From: Urechis unicinctus
Lineage: Eukaryota > Annelida > Polychaeta > Xenopneusta > Urechidae
DNA length: 64,000 bases
Reading direction: 5' to 3'
Assembly (NCBI GenBank): GCA_034190875.2
Contig: CM067355.1
Location: 38,563,674 to 38,627,673, forward strand
Shown: positions 22,773 through 35,559 of the stretch, piece after piece
How the letters are laid out: each line of letters begins with the position of its first letter
Position numbering within the stretch: the stretch's first letter is position 1
Position numbers and translations under genes: made by a program
The notes under the pieces: model-generated
What the model was told of the DNA's origin: nothing
Databases searched by the model: none
The model's input: only the letters and a program-made list of their open reading frames with translations

Positions 22773-25700
22773 TATAGCAGTATAATGATTGTTACTTCCT
22801 TCTGTGCAGCTTGATACCGCCCTGTTTATTTATGCTTCAAGGAGCGCCACTATTCGGCATTCAAATTACGTAATATGAACCAAGCAGTAGATTTACGGAT
22901 CGGTTTAGGCCCCTAGTTATTTATGATATGACCTTGGAAAGGATTGGCTACGGGAGCCCGAGTACACATACCAGGATGTCAACGGCTGTTTGACTTGTTA
23001 GCACACCAGTCATCGTACTACCAGTTTGAGCCATGCTTTGTGAGTTACCAGAGAGTAGACACATACGCCTTTATTGCACACTCACAAAGGTCAAATGGAG
23101 TGCACCGATTTTTTGTCTAGGTACAGAGATACTTTTTAATATTGACAGGGACAATGGTCACAGAGAGGTCATGGTTGTCCAATAGTCAGGTGATTCTGTA
23201 ATTGAACCTTCAACTAGTAACACATTCTGACAACAGGATTCGTGATGTTCGTGATTATGATATCACCCAAAGAGTGCAGCGAGGGCATGTTATGCATAGT
23301 AGACTCACATTGCGCAACCTTATAAGGAATGATGAGGGTAATAACCCCATCTAAAACTTTAAACTCTTAACATCGACCTTTCGCTGCCCACAGTATATGT
23401 GATTGACCTGAGGTCATGGATAACCCGCAGTGTTGTAAATATAATTTGGTAAGGACGCGTCTCGCAGCTTTGGACAGTTGTCAGAGCTAAATACATAGTT
23501 AACTATGTCAGCCTATCAATTCAGTAGCATCGTCACATATAAAGCAGATGGGGCATATCCCTCCCGTGAGAGGTCAGAGGGTGTGACCCGACCAAGTATT
23601 CAAGTCGTTCACTTTGGCAGTACATTCGGAGCAAACTTTCCTGAGGTGTTTAGTTATTACAAGATACCACCAGTATCTACGGAAAAGGCCGTGCAAGCCA
23701 GGGTCTTAATGCCGATGCTGGTGTGCGAGCACTGACTGCGTCGTGTCATCACACCATCACATCGAGGCCAAGGATCGCCGCGTACATGTTATCTACACCT
23801 TTCATGTAAAATGACAGCATTCCGAGCTTTGTTTGAGCACTGCTTGGGGCACAGGCACAAACTCGTAGCCGCATCCTGGAGCAGTTCTTGGCCATGGTTG
23901 ATGATGCGATTGAACAAGCAGTTGACCTACCAGCTGGAATTAAGCGAAACCAAGAGGCACTGAAGTCTGCAGGGTCCAGACTTTGTCATTTGCATTCGCT
24001 CTACATGTTGTTCACATTGTAGAACAGGATAGAGCTTGTCGGCTTGAATAGGTGCTGGTCATGCCGATCAGCAATTACAGCTCTCGCCTGGGCTTTTCAA
24101 GTGCGTCGCATTACAGGCCTGGACTGGCGCAGCAGTGGGCCGGGTCGAGGCGGCACTGTCACTGGCAGGTTTTGCGTAAGATCTCAAATACGTTTGCCAG
24201 GTTCAGTAGTTCTGTACGCAGCTGACACATCAACATGTTCCATACTTTTGGGCAAGTTTGAAATCTCTGTCGGTTATGCCTTGCTTTGACAATTTGCTGT
24301 TCTTTGTGCTCTTAGGATGTCATTTGTAAGATAATCGTCGAAACAATGTTCGGCAAACTAAGTCGTTAAAGCAAAGGAAAGCCTGATACATTTGCGAGCG
24401 GTAACGTCGCTTAACCGCCCGCCCAGAGACATGGTTTGCGTCGCATCGCACTCCTCCATATCCATTATAGTCCATGTATAACCTCGTTACAGATGGAACA
24501 GATAATCCCATTATTTTGTATTTAGTCATGGAAAGCGAAAACTCTCCCTTGCATGAGGTAAATTAACACAACAGTCAATAAAGAAAGTATGCCCTTAGAT
24601 ATATTGTACTGTACTTATTGAACATATAGTAATAATTCCTTCACGTATCGTGTGTCATATTCTCAAAATCGATCAGTGTGTAAAGTAGATCAAATGTTGA
24701 AACTATAGGGCCATCTTGGTGCTAATACACATTGACGTAGTCAAATCATGGCCAACATAGCCAGTGCTATGCTTAATGAGATATTGGGAACATTCCGACA
24801 GTATTATGCACGCCAGCGTAAGAGGGCTTCAACTCTCAGCTCCTCTTAAACGTAATTGGGAAGTAATGAACCATGGCCGTTTGATTTACATTCACAAGGA
24901 TGCAATATCAGCGCTCACAAGGATGCCGGGCCATGCTTATCACTTCTGGGAAAATCACATCAAACTTCCGCTTAGGAAGGGTATTAGCTGCAGTTCGCCT
25001 CAGGTACAGATAACATTAACTCCATCACAGAAAAGATGGTCAGTTTAGTACAAACCTGACAAGCATCTTGTTGCAGTTACTTGTTTAGCAGACTGCTACT
25101 GCTGGGTGTTATTTTGTCAGGAATAGCATACGGAATTGTGTAGAAGTCAGAGTGAGTTATCCAGTAGTATAGAGGGTAGCAGTTCTGGCGCACCGCCACT
25201 CATTCATGCTATTCACCCTTTGACGGCTTATACAAGATTTAGTTGCTCACCCTTAGTTATGAGAAATGTACCTCGCACCCGAACCCCTAAACGGGGCTGA
25301 GGTGATTTTGCTAGTTTGCAGGTATACTAGTGTGCCCATAAGCCAAGGTGTCTACACCGTTCTCGGCTATCCACCTCTTTGAATCAAAGGGAGAGAGTGA
25401 CACCTTGTTGACGTGGAGCACATATATTTTATGACCATCACTGTGTAGCATGTTCATTCCATGACGGAACTGCTTCTTGGTGAACAGAGACTTCATGTAC
25501 TGTGCGTGGCGTAAATGTTTCTTAACCACAACCTTCTTTACTCCCTTAGCCCTTTAATCTCACCCTCGTCAGATATCAGGATAAACATACTCCTTGATGG
25601 GCACACCGACACACTCATCTTTCCTAGCACCTTCTTGTTTACGTTACTGAACAAGGGATGAGATAGATCATAATTGCTGGTATCAAAGAGGTCACTATCT

Positions 25701-26791
25701 TCTTTAATGTTTGCATACAAGTCAGCTGTGCGGATGCCCAGCATATGCAGGGTGGCCAGGTAATCATCGAATACTTAATGCCAAGCATAGGCGGGACTGG
25801 CCACAAACCTGCATATTTTTTCCTCTTCGTGAGATTCTCTATGGTTTTACCAAACACAGATGTGTTCATCAGCTTGTACAGGTCCTTCTCAAAGTCGCTG
25901 GTGGCAACATTACGCAAGTTTGTGTTCATGCTAATGTAAGGCTCTATCCAGGGGCTCTGATTGAATACAAGCACACGGTGAATCTTGGTAAGCCTCTTCC
26001 CCTGATATAGGTAAAGCTTAAGATTCCTATAGTGGACCACATATTTCTCTTTGTAGTGCAGGTTTGGTACCAGCTTCTCAACTCCGGTGCACCCCAATGC
26101 ACACAGGAGATCCTTCTGGTAGTCTGACAACCATTGATTCTGCACAGACATTTGCTTTGGCACTAGTGGATAATCATTGTGATCAGCATGTAACTCTGCA
26201 GGGTATTCTAGATCAACTTCGAGTATATATCCAGTTTCGGTATTGTCAGGATGGTCCTGTACCTGTATATCAGCCGGCTGATCCACCAACTCAATACCTG
26301 CAGTAGGCAAAAGTTGTCTCATCGCACACCCATACAGGTTGTTATCGTAAAGGTACAGGATATAACTCGCTGGCTTATCCTGTTCAAAGTCCCTTAAGTA
26401 CGGGTTATTAGCCTTAGCTTGGCGACGTGATACCATGCTTATGCCACCGCGCAGGCCCTTCTCAATGAATAGGTGTTTGTCATAGTCAGTGAGAAGCTCT
26501 AGCTCCACCCCTGTGCTCTTAATAAGCCCATCCCCTGAATGGCCAGGACTCGTATAGTAGTTAGTTGTATCTAAGCCATACTGCTTAGGACAGGTTTTGC
26601 AGAATATCTCAAATACACCAGCAAAGAGTAGTACATCTGTGCGCAGGTACAGGTCATGATAGTCGCCCATGTTTTTACAACCAAACACGTTCCAGACCTT
26701 CTGTGCATGTTCATAGTCTTCAGTAGATATACCTTGCTCAGAGAGCTTGCTGTAGAACTCCTGGATTGGCGGCAGTGAGGCATCCATACAC
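22667..26791 (-). repeat. Tandem unit 2 of the triplicated segment
   Basis: 4125 bp, nearly identical to unit 1 and closest to unit 3 in the plus-strand part: it shares the lack of TTTG at 23719 and the T-to-A change at about 23200. It shares with unit 1 the 23-nt deletion in the polymerase C-terminal region (about 25580). Confidence 0.95.
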
Positions 26792-26897
26792 TCATAGCGT
26801 AATCATACGGAAAGTTTTTAATCAACAGGAAACTAGCAGATTGTACATCATTCCTTAAAACCTGATTGAATAGACTGGAATGATGGCGCGTCCTCAT
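25311..26897 (-). pseudogene. Polinton DNA polymerase B, copy 2, lacking motif C
   Basis: Same content and breaks as copy 1: upstream fragment 26815-26897, main open stretch 26787-25639, C-terminal pieces 25744-25538 and 25529-25311. Motif A-like YDNNLYGCAM is present, motif C absent. The main open stretch is identical in predicted residues to copy 1, so the duplication is recent. Confidence 0.9.
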
Positions 26898-29800
26898 TAT
26901 AGCAGTATAATGATTGTTACTTCCTTCTGTGCAGCTTGATACCGCCCTGTTTATTTATGCTTCAAGGAGCGCCACTATTCGGCATTCAAATTACGTAATA
27001 TGAACCAAGCAGTAGATTTACGGATCGGTTTAGGCCCCTAGTTATTTATGATATGACCTTGGAAAGGATTGGCTACGGGAGCCCGAGTACACATACCAGG
27101 ATGTCAACGGCTGTTTGACTTGTTAGCACACCAGTCATCGTACTACCAGTTTGAGCCATGCTTTGTGAGTTACCAGAGAGTAGACACATACGCCTTTATT
27201 GCACACTCACAAAGGTCAAATGGAGTGCACCGATTTTTTTTTGTCTAGGTACAGAGATACTTTTTAATATTGACAGGGACAATGGTCACAGAGAGGTCAT
27301 GGTTGTCCAATAGTCAGGTGATTCTGTAATTGAACCTTCAACTAGTAACACATTCTGACAACAGGATTCGTGATGTTCGTGATTATGATATCACCCAAAG
27401 AGTGCAGCGAGGGCATGTTATGCATAGTAGACTCACATTGCGCAACCTTATAAGGAATGATGAGGGTAATAACCCCATCTAAAACTTTAAACTCTTAACA
27501 TCGACCTTTCGCTGCCCACAGTATATGTGATTGACCTGAGGTCATGGATAACCCGCAGTGTTGTAAATATAATTTGGTAAGGACGCGTCTCGCAGCTTTG
27601 GACAGTTGTCAGAGCTAAATACATAGTTAACTATGTCAGCCTATCAATTCAGTAGCATCGTCACATATAAAGCAGATGGGGCATATCCCTCCCGTGAGAG
27701 GTCAGAGGGTGTGACCCGACCAAGTATTCAAGTCGTTCACTTTGGCAGTACATTCGGAGCAAACTTTCCTGAGGTGTTTTAGTTATTACAAGATACCACC
27801 AGTATCTACGGAAAAGGCCGTGCAAGCCAGGGTCTTAATGCCGATGCTGGTGTGCGAGCACTGACTGCGTCGTGTCATCACACCATCACATCGAGGCCAA
27901 GGATCGCCGCGTACATGTTATCTACACCTTTCATGTAAAATGACAGCATTCCGAGCTTTGTTTGAGCACTGCTTGGGGCACAGGCACAAACTCGTAGCCG
28001 CATCCTGGAGCAGTTCTTGGCCATGGTTGATGATGCGATTGAACAAGCAGTTGACCTACCAGCTGGAATTAAGCGAAACCAAGAGGCACTGAAGTCTGCA
28101 GGGTCCAGACTTTGTCATTTGCATTCGCTCTACATGTTGTTCACATTGTAGAACAGGATAGAGCTTGTCGGCTTGAATAGGTGCTGGTCATGCCGATCAG
28201 CAATTACAGCTCTCGCCTGGGCTTTTCAAGTGCGTCGCATTACAGGCCTGGACTGGCGCAGCAGTGGGCCGGGTCGAGGCGGCACTGTCACTGGCAGGTT
28301 TTGCGTAAGATCTCAAATACGTTTGCCAGGTTCAGTAGTTCTGTACGCAGCTGACACATCAACATGTTCCATACTTTTGGGCAAGTTTGAAATCTCTGTC
28401 GGTTATGCCGTGCTTTGACAATTTGCTGTTCTTTGTGCTCTTAGGATGTCATTTGTAAGATAATCGTCGAAACAATGTTCGGCAAACTAAGTCGTTAAAG
28501 CAAAGGAAAGCCTGATACATTTGCGAGCGGTAACGTCGCTTAACCGCCCGCCCAGAGACATGGTTTGCGTCGCATCGCACTCCTCCATATCCATTATAGT
28601 CCATGTATAACCTCGTTACAGATGGAACAGATAATCCCATTATTTTGTATTTAGTCATGGAAAGCGAAAAACTCTCCCTTGCATGAGGTAAATTAACACA
28701 ACAGTCAATAAAGAAAGTATGCCCTTAGATATATTGTACTGTACTTATTGAACATATAGTAATAATTCCTTCACGTATCGTGCGTCATATTCTCAAAATC
28801 GATCAGTGTGTAAAGTAGATCAAATGTTGAAACTATAGGGCCATCTTGGTGCTAATACACATTGACGTAGTCAAATCATGGCCAACATAGCCAGTGCTAT
28901 GCTTAATGAGATATTGGGAACATTCCGACAGTATTATGCACGCCAGCGTAAGAGGGCTTCAACTCTCAGCTCCTCTTAAACGTAATTGGGAAGTAATGAA
29001 CCATGGCCGTTTGATTTACATTCACAAGGATGCAATATCAGCGCTCACAAGGATGCCGGGCCATGCTTATCACTTCTGGGAAAATCACATCAAACTTCCG
29101 CTTAGGAAGGGTATTAGCTGCAGTTCGCCTCAGGTACAGATAACATTAACTCCATCACAGAAAAGATGGTCAGTTTAGTACAAACCTGACAAGCATCTTG
29201 TTGCAGTTACTTGGTTAGCAGACTGCTACTGCTGGGTGTTATTTTGTCAGGAATAGCATACGGAATTGTGTAGAAGTCAGAGTGAGTTATCCAGTAGTAT
29301 AGAGGGTAGCAGTTCTGGCGCACCGCCACTCATTCATGCTATTCACCCTTTGACGGCTTATACAAGATTTAGTTGCTCACCCTTAGTTATGAGAAATGTA
29401 CCTCGCACCCGAACCCCTAAACGGGGCCGAGGTGATTTTGCTAGTTTGCAGGTATACTAGTGTGCCCATAAGCCAAGGTGTCTACACCGTTCTCGGCTAT
29501 CCACCTCTTTGAATCAAAGGGCGAGAGTGACACCTTGTTGACGTGGAGCACATATATTTTATGACCATCACTGCGTAGCATGTTCATTCCATGACGGAAC
29601 TGCTTCTTGGTGAACAGAGACTCCATGTACTGTGCGTGGCATAAATGTTTCTTAACCACAACCTTCTTTACTCCCTTAGCCCTTTAATCTCACCCTCGTC
29701 AGATATCAGGATCGAGTACATCTTTGGGCGCAGACAAACATACTCCTTGATGGGCACACCGACACACTCATCTTTCCTAGCACCTTCTTGTTTACGTTAC

Positions 29801-30853
29801 TGAACAAGGGATGAGATAGATCATAATTGCTGGTATAAAAGAGGTCACTATCTTCTTTAATGTTTGCATACAAGTCAGCTGTGCGGATCCCCAGCATATG
29901 CAGGGTGGCCAGGTAATCATCGAATACTTAATGCCAAGCATAGGCGGGACTGGCCACAAACCTGCATATTTTTTCCTCTTCGTGAGATTCTCTATGGTTT
30001 TACCAAACACAGATGTGTTCATCAGCTTGTACAGGTCCTTCTCAAAGTCGCTGGTGGCAACATTACGCAAGTTTGTGTTCATGCTAATGTAAGGCTCTAT
30101 CCAGGGGCTCTGATTGAATACAAGCACACGGTGAATCTTGGTAAGCCTCTTCCCCTGATATAGGTAAAGCTAAAGATTCCTATAGTGGACCACATATTTC
30201 TCTTTGTAGTGCAGGTTTGGTACCAGCTTCTCAACTCCGGTGCACCCCAATGCACACAGGAGATCCTTCTGGTAGTCTGACAACCATTGATTCTGCACAG
30301 ACATTTGCTCTGGCACTAGTGGATAATCATTGTGATCAGCATGTAACTCTGCAGGGTATTCCAGATCAACTTCGAGTATATATCCAGTTTCGGTATTGTC
30401 AGGATGGTCCTGTACCTCTATATCAGCCGGCTGATCCACCAACTCAATACCCGCAGTAGGCAAAAGTTGTCTCATCGCACACCCATACAGGTTGTTATCG
30501 TAAAGGTACAGGATATAACTCGCTGGCTTATCCTGTTCAAAGTCCCTTAAGTACGGGTTATTAGCCTTAGCTTGGCGACGTGATACCATGCTTATGCCAC
30601 CGCGCAGGCCCTTCTCAATGAATAGGTGTTTGTCATAGTCAGTGAGAAGCTCTAGCTCCACCCCTGTGCTTTTAATAAGCCCATCCCCTGAATGGCCAGG
30701 ACTCGTATAGTAGTTAGTTGTATCTAAGCCATACTGCTTAGGACAGGTTTTGCAGAATATCTCAAATACACCAGCAAAGAGTAGTACATCTGTGCGCAGG
30801 TACAGGTCATGATAGTCGCCCATGTTTTTACAACCAAACACGTTCCAGACCTT
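26792..30853 (-). repeat. Tandem unit 3 of the triplicated segment, truncated at the right
   Basis: Identical in layout to units 1-2 but ends at CGTTCCAGACCTT (30853), about 90 bp earlier than the others, where it joins the integrase side of the element. It keeps 23 nt near 29712-29737 that units 1 and 2 have lost, and has small private changes (an extra T in the run at 27235-27242, an extra T at 27780). Confidence 0.95.
29441..30841 (-). pseudogene. Polinton DNA polymerase B, copy 3 (ancestral-like C-terminus)
   Basis: Open stretches 30841-30170, 30127-29792, 29897-29706 and 29659-29441. The first codons before FGCKNMGDYHDLY are lost at the junction with integrase-flanking DNA. Unlike copies 1-2 it keeps the coding for a LRPKMYSI-type block (about 29705-29735), a conserved element of this polymerase C-terminus, so it preserves the older state. 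Motif C is nevertheless missing, as in the others. A frame break at 30170 is private to this copy. Confidence 0.9.
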
Positions 30854-30951
30854 AGGGCCTGTTGCAGGGGTCTTTCTTTCAGACTAATATCCACGGGCAC
30901 TTATTTTCTAATACTTCCATTATTATGTATATAGATATCTTCTGGTGGCAA

Positions 30952-31866
30952 CTAGTTATCTGATGGCACCACAAGTAGTTTCTCCTTTACAACGCCACAG
31001 AGTGGTCTATGATATAAATCGTATAGTATAGGTTCACCAGATTTAGTGACAGAGCGTCCAATCTGGTACACAGGGTCAGTTGCACGACGACGGTGATCTT
31101 GCTCTGCCTCACCTGGCTGGTGAAGATAGTGACCGCCAACGCCAGAGGAAAGCTTTTGCTCTTTGACCCCCAGCAGGCGTCCGGGTATGATGGAGGATTT
31201 TGTGCAACTCGTTTTGACTTTATACCATCCTTAGGTTTTTTCCCAGTCAAGTGGATCACCTCATTATTTATCGCAGTATTCCTTAACTGCAAGGCACACT
31301 GGTGTCCAAAGAGTGGTTCAGCAATTGTGCAGTTAAAGCTTTCCACTATAGCCTGGTCTCATGGATATTCACACGGCCACACCTGACCAAGACTCAATGT
31401 TTTGCTAACAGCTGATTCACTGCTCCCATAAACCCCTTAACGTGGTCGACTTGAAGTAGTTTAGGCCTATGCAATTTTCCTGGCTTGTATATTCTTTCGA
31501 GTGCACCTGCGACCTCTTTAGCCTCTTTTGTAGTCAATGGCTCAGCCGCTTTGTAGCGTGAGGCAACGTCCACCACCGTGAGGCCATACTTATAAGTCAG
31601 TGTTTTACAACATCATGAGAAAGAAATAAGTGATCGGCTTGGTGAACCTCATTAGGGCCAGACACATCATATTTTGGTCTGGGAATGTGTCTTGGCATTG
31701 GCAGGTACATTTTCCATATAGCTTGCTTTGTTAGCCACCCCCTGGCATCTTCCTCAGTAGCCACCCCCTGGCATCTTCCTCAGAAACCATCGCTTCTGTT
31801 GCAAGCTTCTTGATAGCTGTGTGCCTTTTCAGTAGCCCTATAGTAAATCTTTTGCATGTGATCCAT
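30952..31866 (-). pseudogene. Polinton retroviral-type integrase (DDE), decayed
   Basis: Reads on the minus strand from an ATG at 31866 to a stop at 30952, about 305 codons, near the family's usual length, but with several stops and frame changes. Recognisable blocks in order: ARGWLTKQAIWKMYLPMPR, NEVHQADHLFLSHD (first catalytic Asp), VVDVASRYKAAEPLTTKEA, LLQVDHVKGFMGAVN (second Asp), ESFNCTIAEPLFGHQ (Glu), LTGKKPKDGIKSKRVAQ, then a C-terminal part ending LLVVPSDN. Polinton integrases insert the element and make 6-bp target duplications. It lies immediately upstream of the polymerase segment in the transcription direction. Confidence 0.92.
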
Positions 31867-31924
31867 TGTTATATACTAATGAGTTTCTAAATGTCAAGTA
31901 AAAATGAGTTTGGCTTTATGCAAA

Positions 31925-32347
31925 TTATGTAGTAAGACTGTACATAACCAATCCGGTCGTAACCATACCCAGGATAATGTTAATCACCTCATGTCCCTTT
32001 TGGTCATCTGAGGGCACGTTAAAGTCTGATAGCTGAGGCTAAGAGTCCAGAGGGTCGCCAGATTTACCTGTAATCAGGGAGTACACATGCATAACTTCGT
32101 CCACATCCCGAAAAGTATGTTCGGCATGTCCCTGGTGGCGCAGTTGCTCATTGATGAAGTCTAAATGCTCAGTTCGCTTCTTGGCCTATGCTGCCTGAGC
32201 AGATTGTAGCTGTTCTATTGCCATATCATGACGTTTACGTTCTGCGTCCACTTGGCTGCCTCGTTACATAGAGAATAAGAAGTTGCTCCCAGAGAAATCA
32301 AGAGTGTTGACAAGGGCACCTCCAGCAAGTAGCGAAATCGAGGCCAT
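31925..32347 (-). pseudogene. Conserved Polinton accessory protein, coiled-coil plus C-terminal membrane segment, decayed
   Basis: From an ATG at 32347 (MASISLLAGGALVNTLDFSG) to a stop at 31925, about 140 codons interrupted by three in-frame stops. The middle is highly charged and helical (AERKRHDMAIEQLQSAQAA; HAEHTFRDVDEVMHVYSLIT) and the C-terminus is hydrophobic (INIILGMVTTGLVMYSLTT). The helical plus membrane-anchor layout recurs next to the integrase in Polintons to my knowledge; its role is not established. Confidence 0.7.
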
Positions 32348-32370
32348 TACTCAAGTAAGTATATCGCTTG

Positions 32371-32640
32371 CTAACATTCCTTGTTTAATAGCATATCCTT
32401 TGTGACCATGCCTAGTGATACATCGACAACAGCCATAGCCAGATAGCGTGGCGAGAATTCAAAAGGTGACACATCCCCACCCAGAGCCATCTTAGCAAGC
32501 TTGACACAACCTATTGATATTCCGGAAACATCTGCACCATGGTACAGCATGTTAACAAGCATTTTCCCATCAGTAGTTGACTTTGTCATCTTATTCCATA
32601 TAAAAAGGATCCTTTAAATCAACGTCCGGAGGCTTTTGTA
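32371..32640 (-). pseudogene. Conserved Polinton accessory protein with KMALGGD block, decayed
   Basis: Open for 72 codons (32371-32589), with similarity extending upstream to about 32640 (PPDVDLKDPFYMEM). Contains CVKLAKMALGGDVSPFEFSP and AMAVVDVSLGMVTKDMLL. I recognise this as a protein that accompanies Polinton integrase and ATPase genes, function unknown. Further upstream (32640-32880) lies a frame-shifted Trp-rich segment (PPKRWAWPTWASPLVISGVF) that may be its N-terminus or a separate small membrane protein. Confidence 0.65.
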
Positions 32641-32984
32641 CCACAACCTGTTTAGGGCCGGTACCAATACCATGTTAGCCCAAACACGCCACTGATAACC
32701 AAAGGCGAAGCCCATGTTGGCCAAGCCCACCTTTTAGGAGGCTGACTTGTTGATCTTGGCTCGACAGCTTCATCCTTAGCGTCTGTAAGCGTGGTCTTAG
32801 TCTCATGAAGCTCTCTCAGAAGCTTATCCAGATTGAGTTTTCGAGTTCCGGCACACTTTAACCCTGCTGCAACCTTTTAAGCGTTTTGTGTAGGTCGCTC
32901 ACTGGTCAGTGACGTTATCTCAGCCCCGTGTTCATTTCTTCCATGCTTACTTATTGAGTTTGCTTGTCCAGTTGTCAGCTCTTT

Positions 32985-33150
32985 GTAAGCACATGCTATA
33001 GTAGAGTTAAGCACATCGTATAGCAAAGTTAAGCACATGCTGTAGTGGACAGAGCACATGTTAAAGCAGAGCTAAGCACATGTTATAGTATAGTTAAGCA
33101 CATGTTTTGTAGCAGAGCTAAGCACATGCTAGAGTGGACTTAAAGCTTGT
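32985..33150. repeat. Minisatellite (TTAAGCACATG units)
   Basis: Six or so units of about 21-28 bp, each containing AAGCACATG preceded by GTTA or GAGCTA, with TATAGTAGAG-like ends. It sits inside the decayed Polinton between accessory genes. Confidence 0.85.
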
Positions 33151-33594
33151 TTTTTCCAAATTGACAGTGCTTAGCTGTTTTTTAAGCTGTGGAAAGTGGA
33201 GCTACTGTTGAGTGCCAAATTGATACCAAACCTACCCATCATCATAACGTACCCTCTCAATCATCATTTGATGGAGTAACCCCCTACAGCTGATATTAAT
33301 TATAAACTACAGCTTCCCAGATCCACAAGTGACCTACATGTCACCTGCTAGTTCCCCCTCTCCTCGTACATACACCATATTCCAGAGCCACATAGTCATT
33401 CTGCCCAGGCAACACCCAAAGGCCCCAACCCTTACAGACCGGGCTACGGCTGTCCCATGAGAATTGGGATGGCTTGCCTCAGTCGTTGAGGGAAACACTT
33501 TACATCTCAAAATCAATTTTCTCCTGACCTCCGAGCTCAACACATCTCGCTCTGATATTTAGGCTAAGTTACATATAAAATTCGGAAGTTTAAG

Positions 33595-34050
33595 TCAGCG
33601 AATAAAGTTCAAGTTCTTAAAAACCCTACACCTGCAGTTCGAGTCTTCATTATCACCATTTGCATCGTGTGCATCTCCACACCACAGATAACGATACGAC
33701 ACCAAGAACATTCCATAACGATGATATAGCTCACATGTAGTAGTGCTCAGTGCGTGCCCAACAAAAGGGTCGGCCTCGAGGTCTTTAATTAGCTTTGGCG
33801 TGTGTTCTGGTGGGATTGCTAGAAACATACAAGCAATACCTGAGTATAGTTCTAGCACTGCCTTACCTATTACAGCAGCAAGCTTATAAGACATGTCCCA
33901 TCTGGGTTCTGCTCGCTCAGATTTTGTGGCAACTGGGATAGTCGTGTCCTGTACAAGGAGTTGATCAATGATGGTATCAGGATCCATGAATATACGTATA
34001 CACGCTGAGTCTAATTTATTGCACAACCCATCGTCGGTAGGAAGCTACTA
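33595..34050 (-). pseudogene. Uncharacterised Polinton-1 ORF, about 143 residues
   Basis: An uninterrupted 143-codon ORF (34026-33595), downstream of the ATPase in the transcription direction. Contains MDPDTIIDQLLVQDTTIPVA, ERAEPRWDMSYKLAAVIGKA and DPFVGHALSTTTCELYHRYG. No known motif was identified. Position and orientation make it part of the element. Coding upstream of 34026 appears to continue in another frame, so the start is lost or uncertain. Confidence 0.55.
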
Positions 34051-34106
34051 CTCAGATCAAGATACCTAAACTAGTAACAGCGGCTGCAGTCAAGGCCAAC
34101 ATCGCT

Positions 34107-34738
34107 TCAAACGACGACATATGCAGTTGGTTGATCAGTCTTTAGCAGCAGTTTTGCGTGCTTGGTCTTTGCTAGTAGCTGGCGTACTGCGGGGTGTTTT
34201 TCCCTTGCTGGGATCACATCATTCTCACGTAGGGGATCTTCAAATGAGTCACAGTCATTATTGTGAAAGAGCAACATCCAGCGAGTCTGCTCACGTAGGT
34301 CCTTCAGCACATAGTTGTACTTTTGGGTGAGGTCCCAGACACTTTGCTGTTCATCATGCCCAGCTAAAGGCCAGTTTCGGATAACATGTCTTTCATCTTG
34401 GTTAGGGCCTTTGTTTGCCGAACAGTCGTTAATAATGTACAGGGTAGTCTCGCCCTTAAAACAATGGTAGAAGCCCTCAAGTGGTCATGGAGCCGCTCCC
34501 CTGGATCAACCACGTACACCTCTGTATCATTCCACACCCATGACCGCAACTGATAGGCCTCGTTGAAACGTATGGTAGGGCAGATGATTGCTATATGCTT
34601 AAAGTCATCGAAGAAGGGCCCTTCAAGTAGGTCGAGGATGAATAGAGTTTTCCCGCATCCTGTCTGCCCACAAATAATTGCCGAACAGGGACCATCTGGA
34701 AATGTGAACTTAGTAGACTCCGCTGACGAACCAGCCAT
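34107..34738 (-). pseudogene. Polinton FtsK/HerA-type packaging ATPase, frameshifted
   Basis: Start MAGSSAEST at 34738. Walker A is ICGQTGCGKT, followed by HIAIICPTIRFNE and VYVVDPGERLHDHLRAS. A frame change at about 34470 moves the Walker B region out of frame, and there the expected acidic pair reads Asn-Asp. The last 67 codons (LREQTRWMLLFHNNDCDSFE to DQPTAYVVV) are open at 34310-34107. In Polintons and related viruses this ATPase drives DNA into capsids. At least two indels break it. Confidence 0.9.
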
Positions 34739-35511
34739 CTTTATTGTTAAGCTGTGCACCCTTAACAATATACATATAGACGTTCAATGCACCGACTGTC
34801 TTTGCTTTTTTTGTGATTTGAATGGTGATACCCTTAGATGCATTATCCACGCCCCTGCCATTACCGTGCAGCTGGTCGTCATCACACGTCCTTGAGTTGA
34901 GCCACAGAGCATACTTTCTGGTAAGGTACCCTCCTAGGGAAACGTCCGACAATGCCTTTTGACGTAGAACTTGTTACCATAAACATTGGTCACAGACTTG
35001 TCCTCATCCTCGGTCTCATACTAGTCTCCTGACCCCACTCATATCTTAGTTGCGTTTCTGTCATCTGATGTGTCAATGCCCTGATACTGGAGGTTGGATG
35101 GCAGAACATGTATGGGCCGCAGCTGTTGCCGTGGGGTGAGTTATGCTCTTGACACTCCGTGACCTACTACGCAGCAAGTCAAAGTACAGCTAAGTTAATC
35201 ATGATACCACCTGCAATACGAGAGGTTTTCTCATCCTCGTAGGCCTTTCCTACGGGTGGTGGTCTATCAGGAACGCCGTTCGGAACAAGTGGAGAGGGGC
35301 TGCCTATATCATCAGGCAGGGTGTCAAAGCTTGCTCTATTTGAAATTGCAGCATCCACGTTGACATCAGTGTTGCTGCCAATCTGATGTTGCTCACTCGC
35401 GATGGTAATCAGATTGTTGTACCCATCTAATTTTCCATCAGGGAGGTTCGTGTCCAGCGGGCCCGGTTTGTATGTTCCATTTCTATTGAATCTAAAGGCT
35501 TGTTTATCCAT
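34710..35511 (-). pseudogene. Polinton structural (capsid or penton-like) protein, decayed
   Basis: The N-terminal part starts at 35511 (MDKQAFRFNRNGTYKPGPLD; 35179-35511). The C-terminal part is open at 34952-34710 (SDVSLGGYLTRKYALWLNSR; DQLHGNGR), overlapping the ATPase start by 29 bp. Between them are stops and what seems a large deletion, since the family member I associate with these ends is longer. Assignment to the virion-structure group rests on the conserved terminal blocks and on its position next to the ATPase; which jelly-roll protein it is remains uncertain. Confidence 0.6.
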
Positions 35512-35559
35512 AGTGCTATGTATCAAACTCTGACAAATGTTCAAGCACACGCGCGAAAT

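Noticed and set aside
18538..30853. Three polymerase copies as three independent Polintons
   Set aside because: Only one integrase, ATPase and structural gene set is present and the units are nearly identical with common breaks, so this is tandem amplification of part of one element.
34121..34895. Plus-strand ORFs opposite the ATPase (69 and 110 residues)
   Set aside because: Antisense shadows of the decayed ATPase; no motifs of their own.
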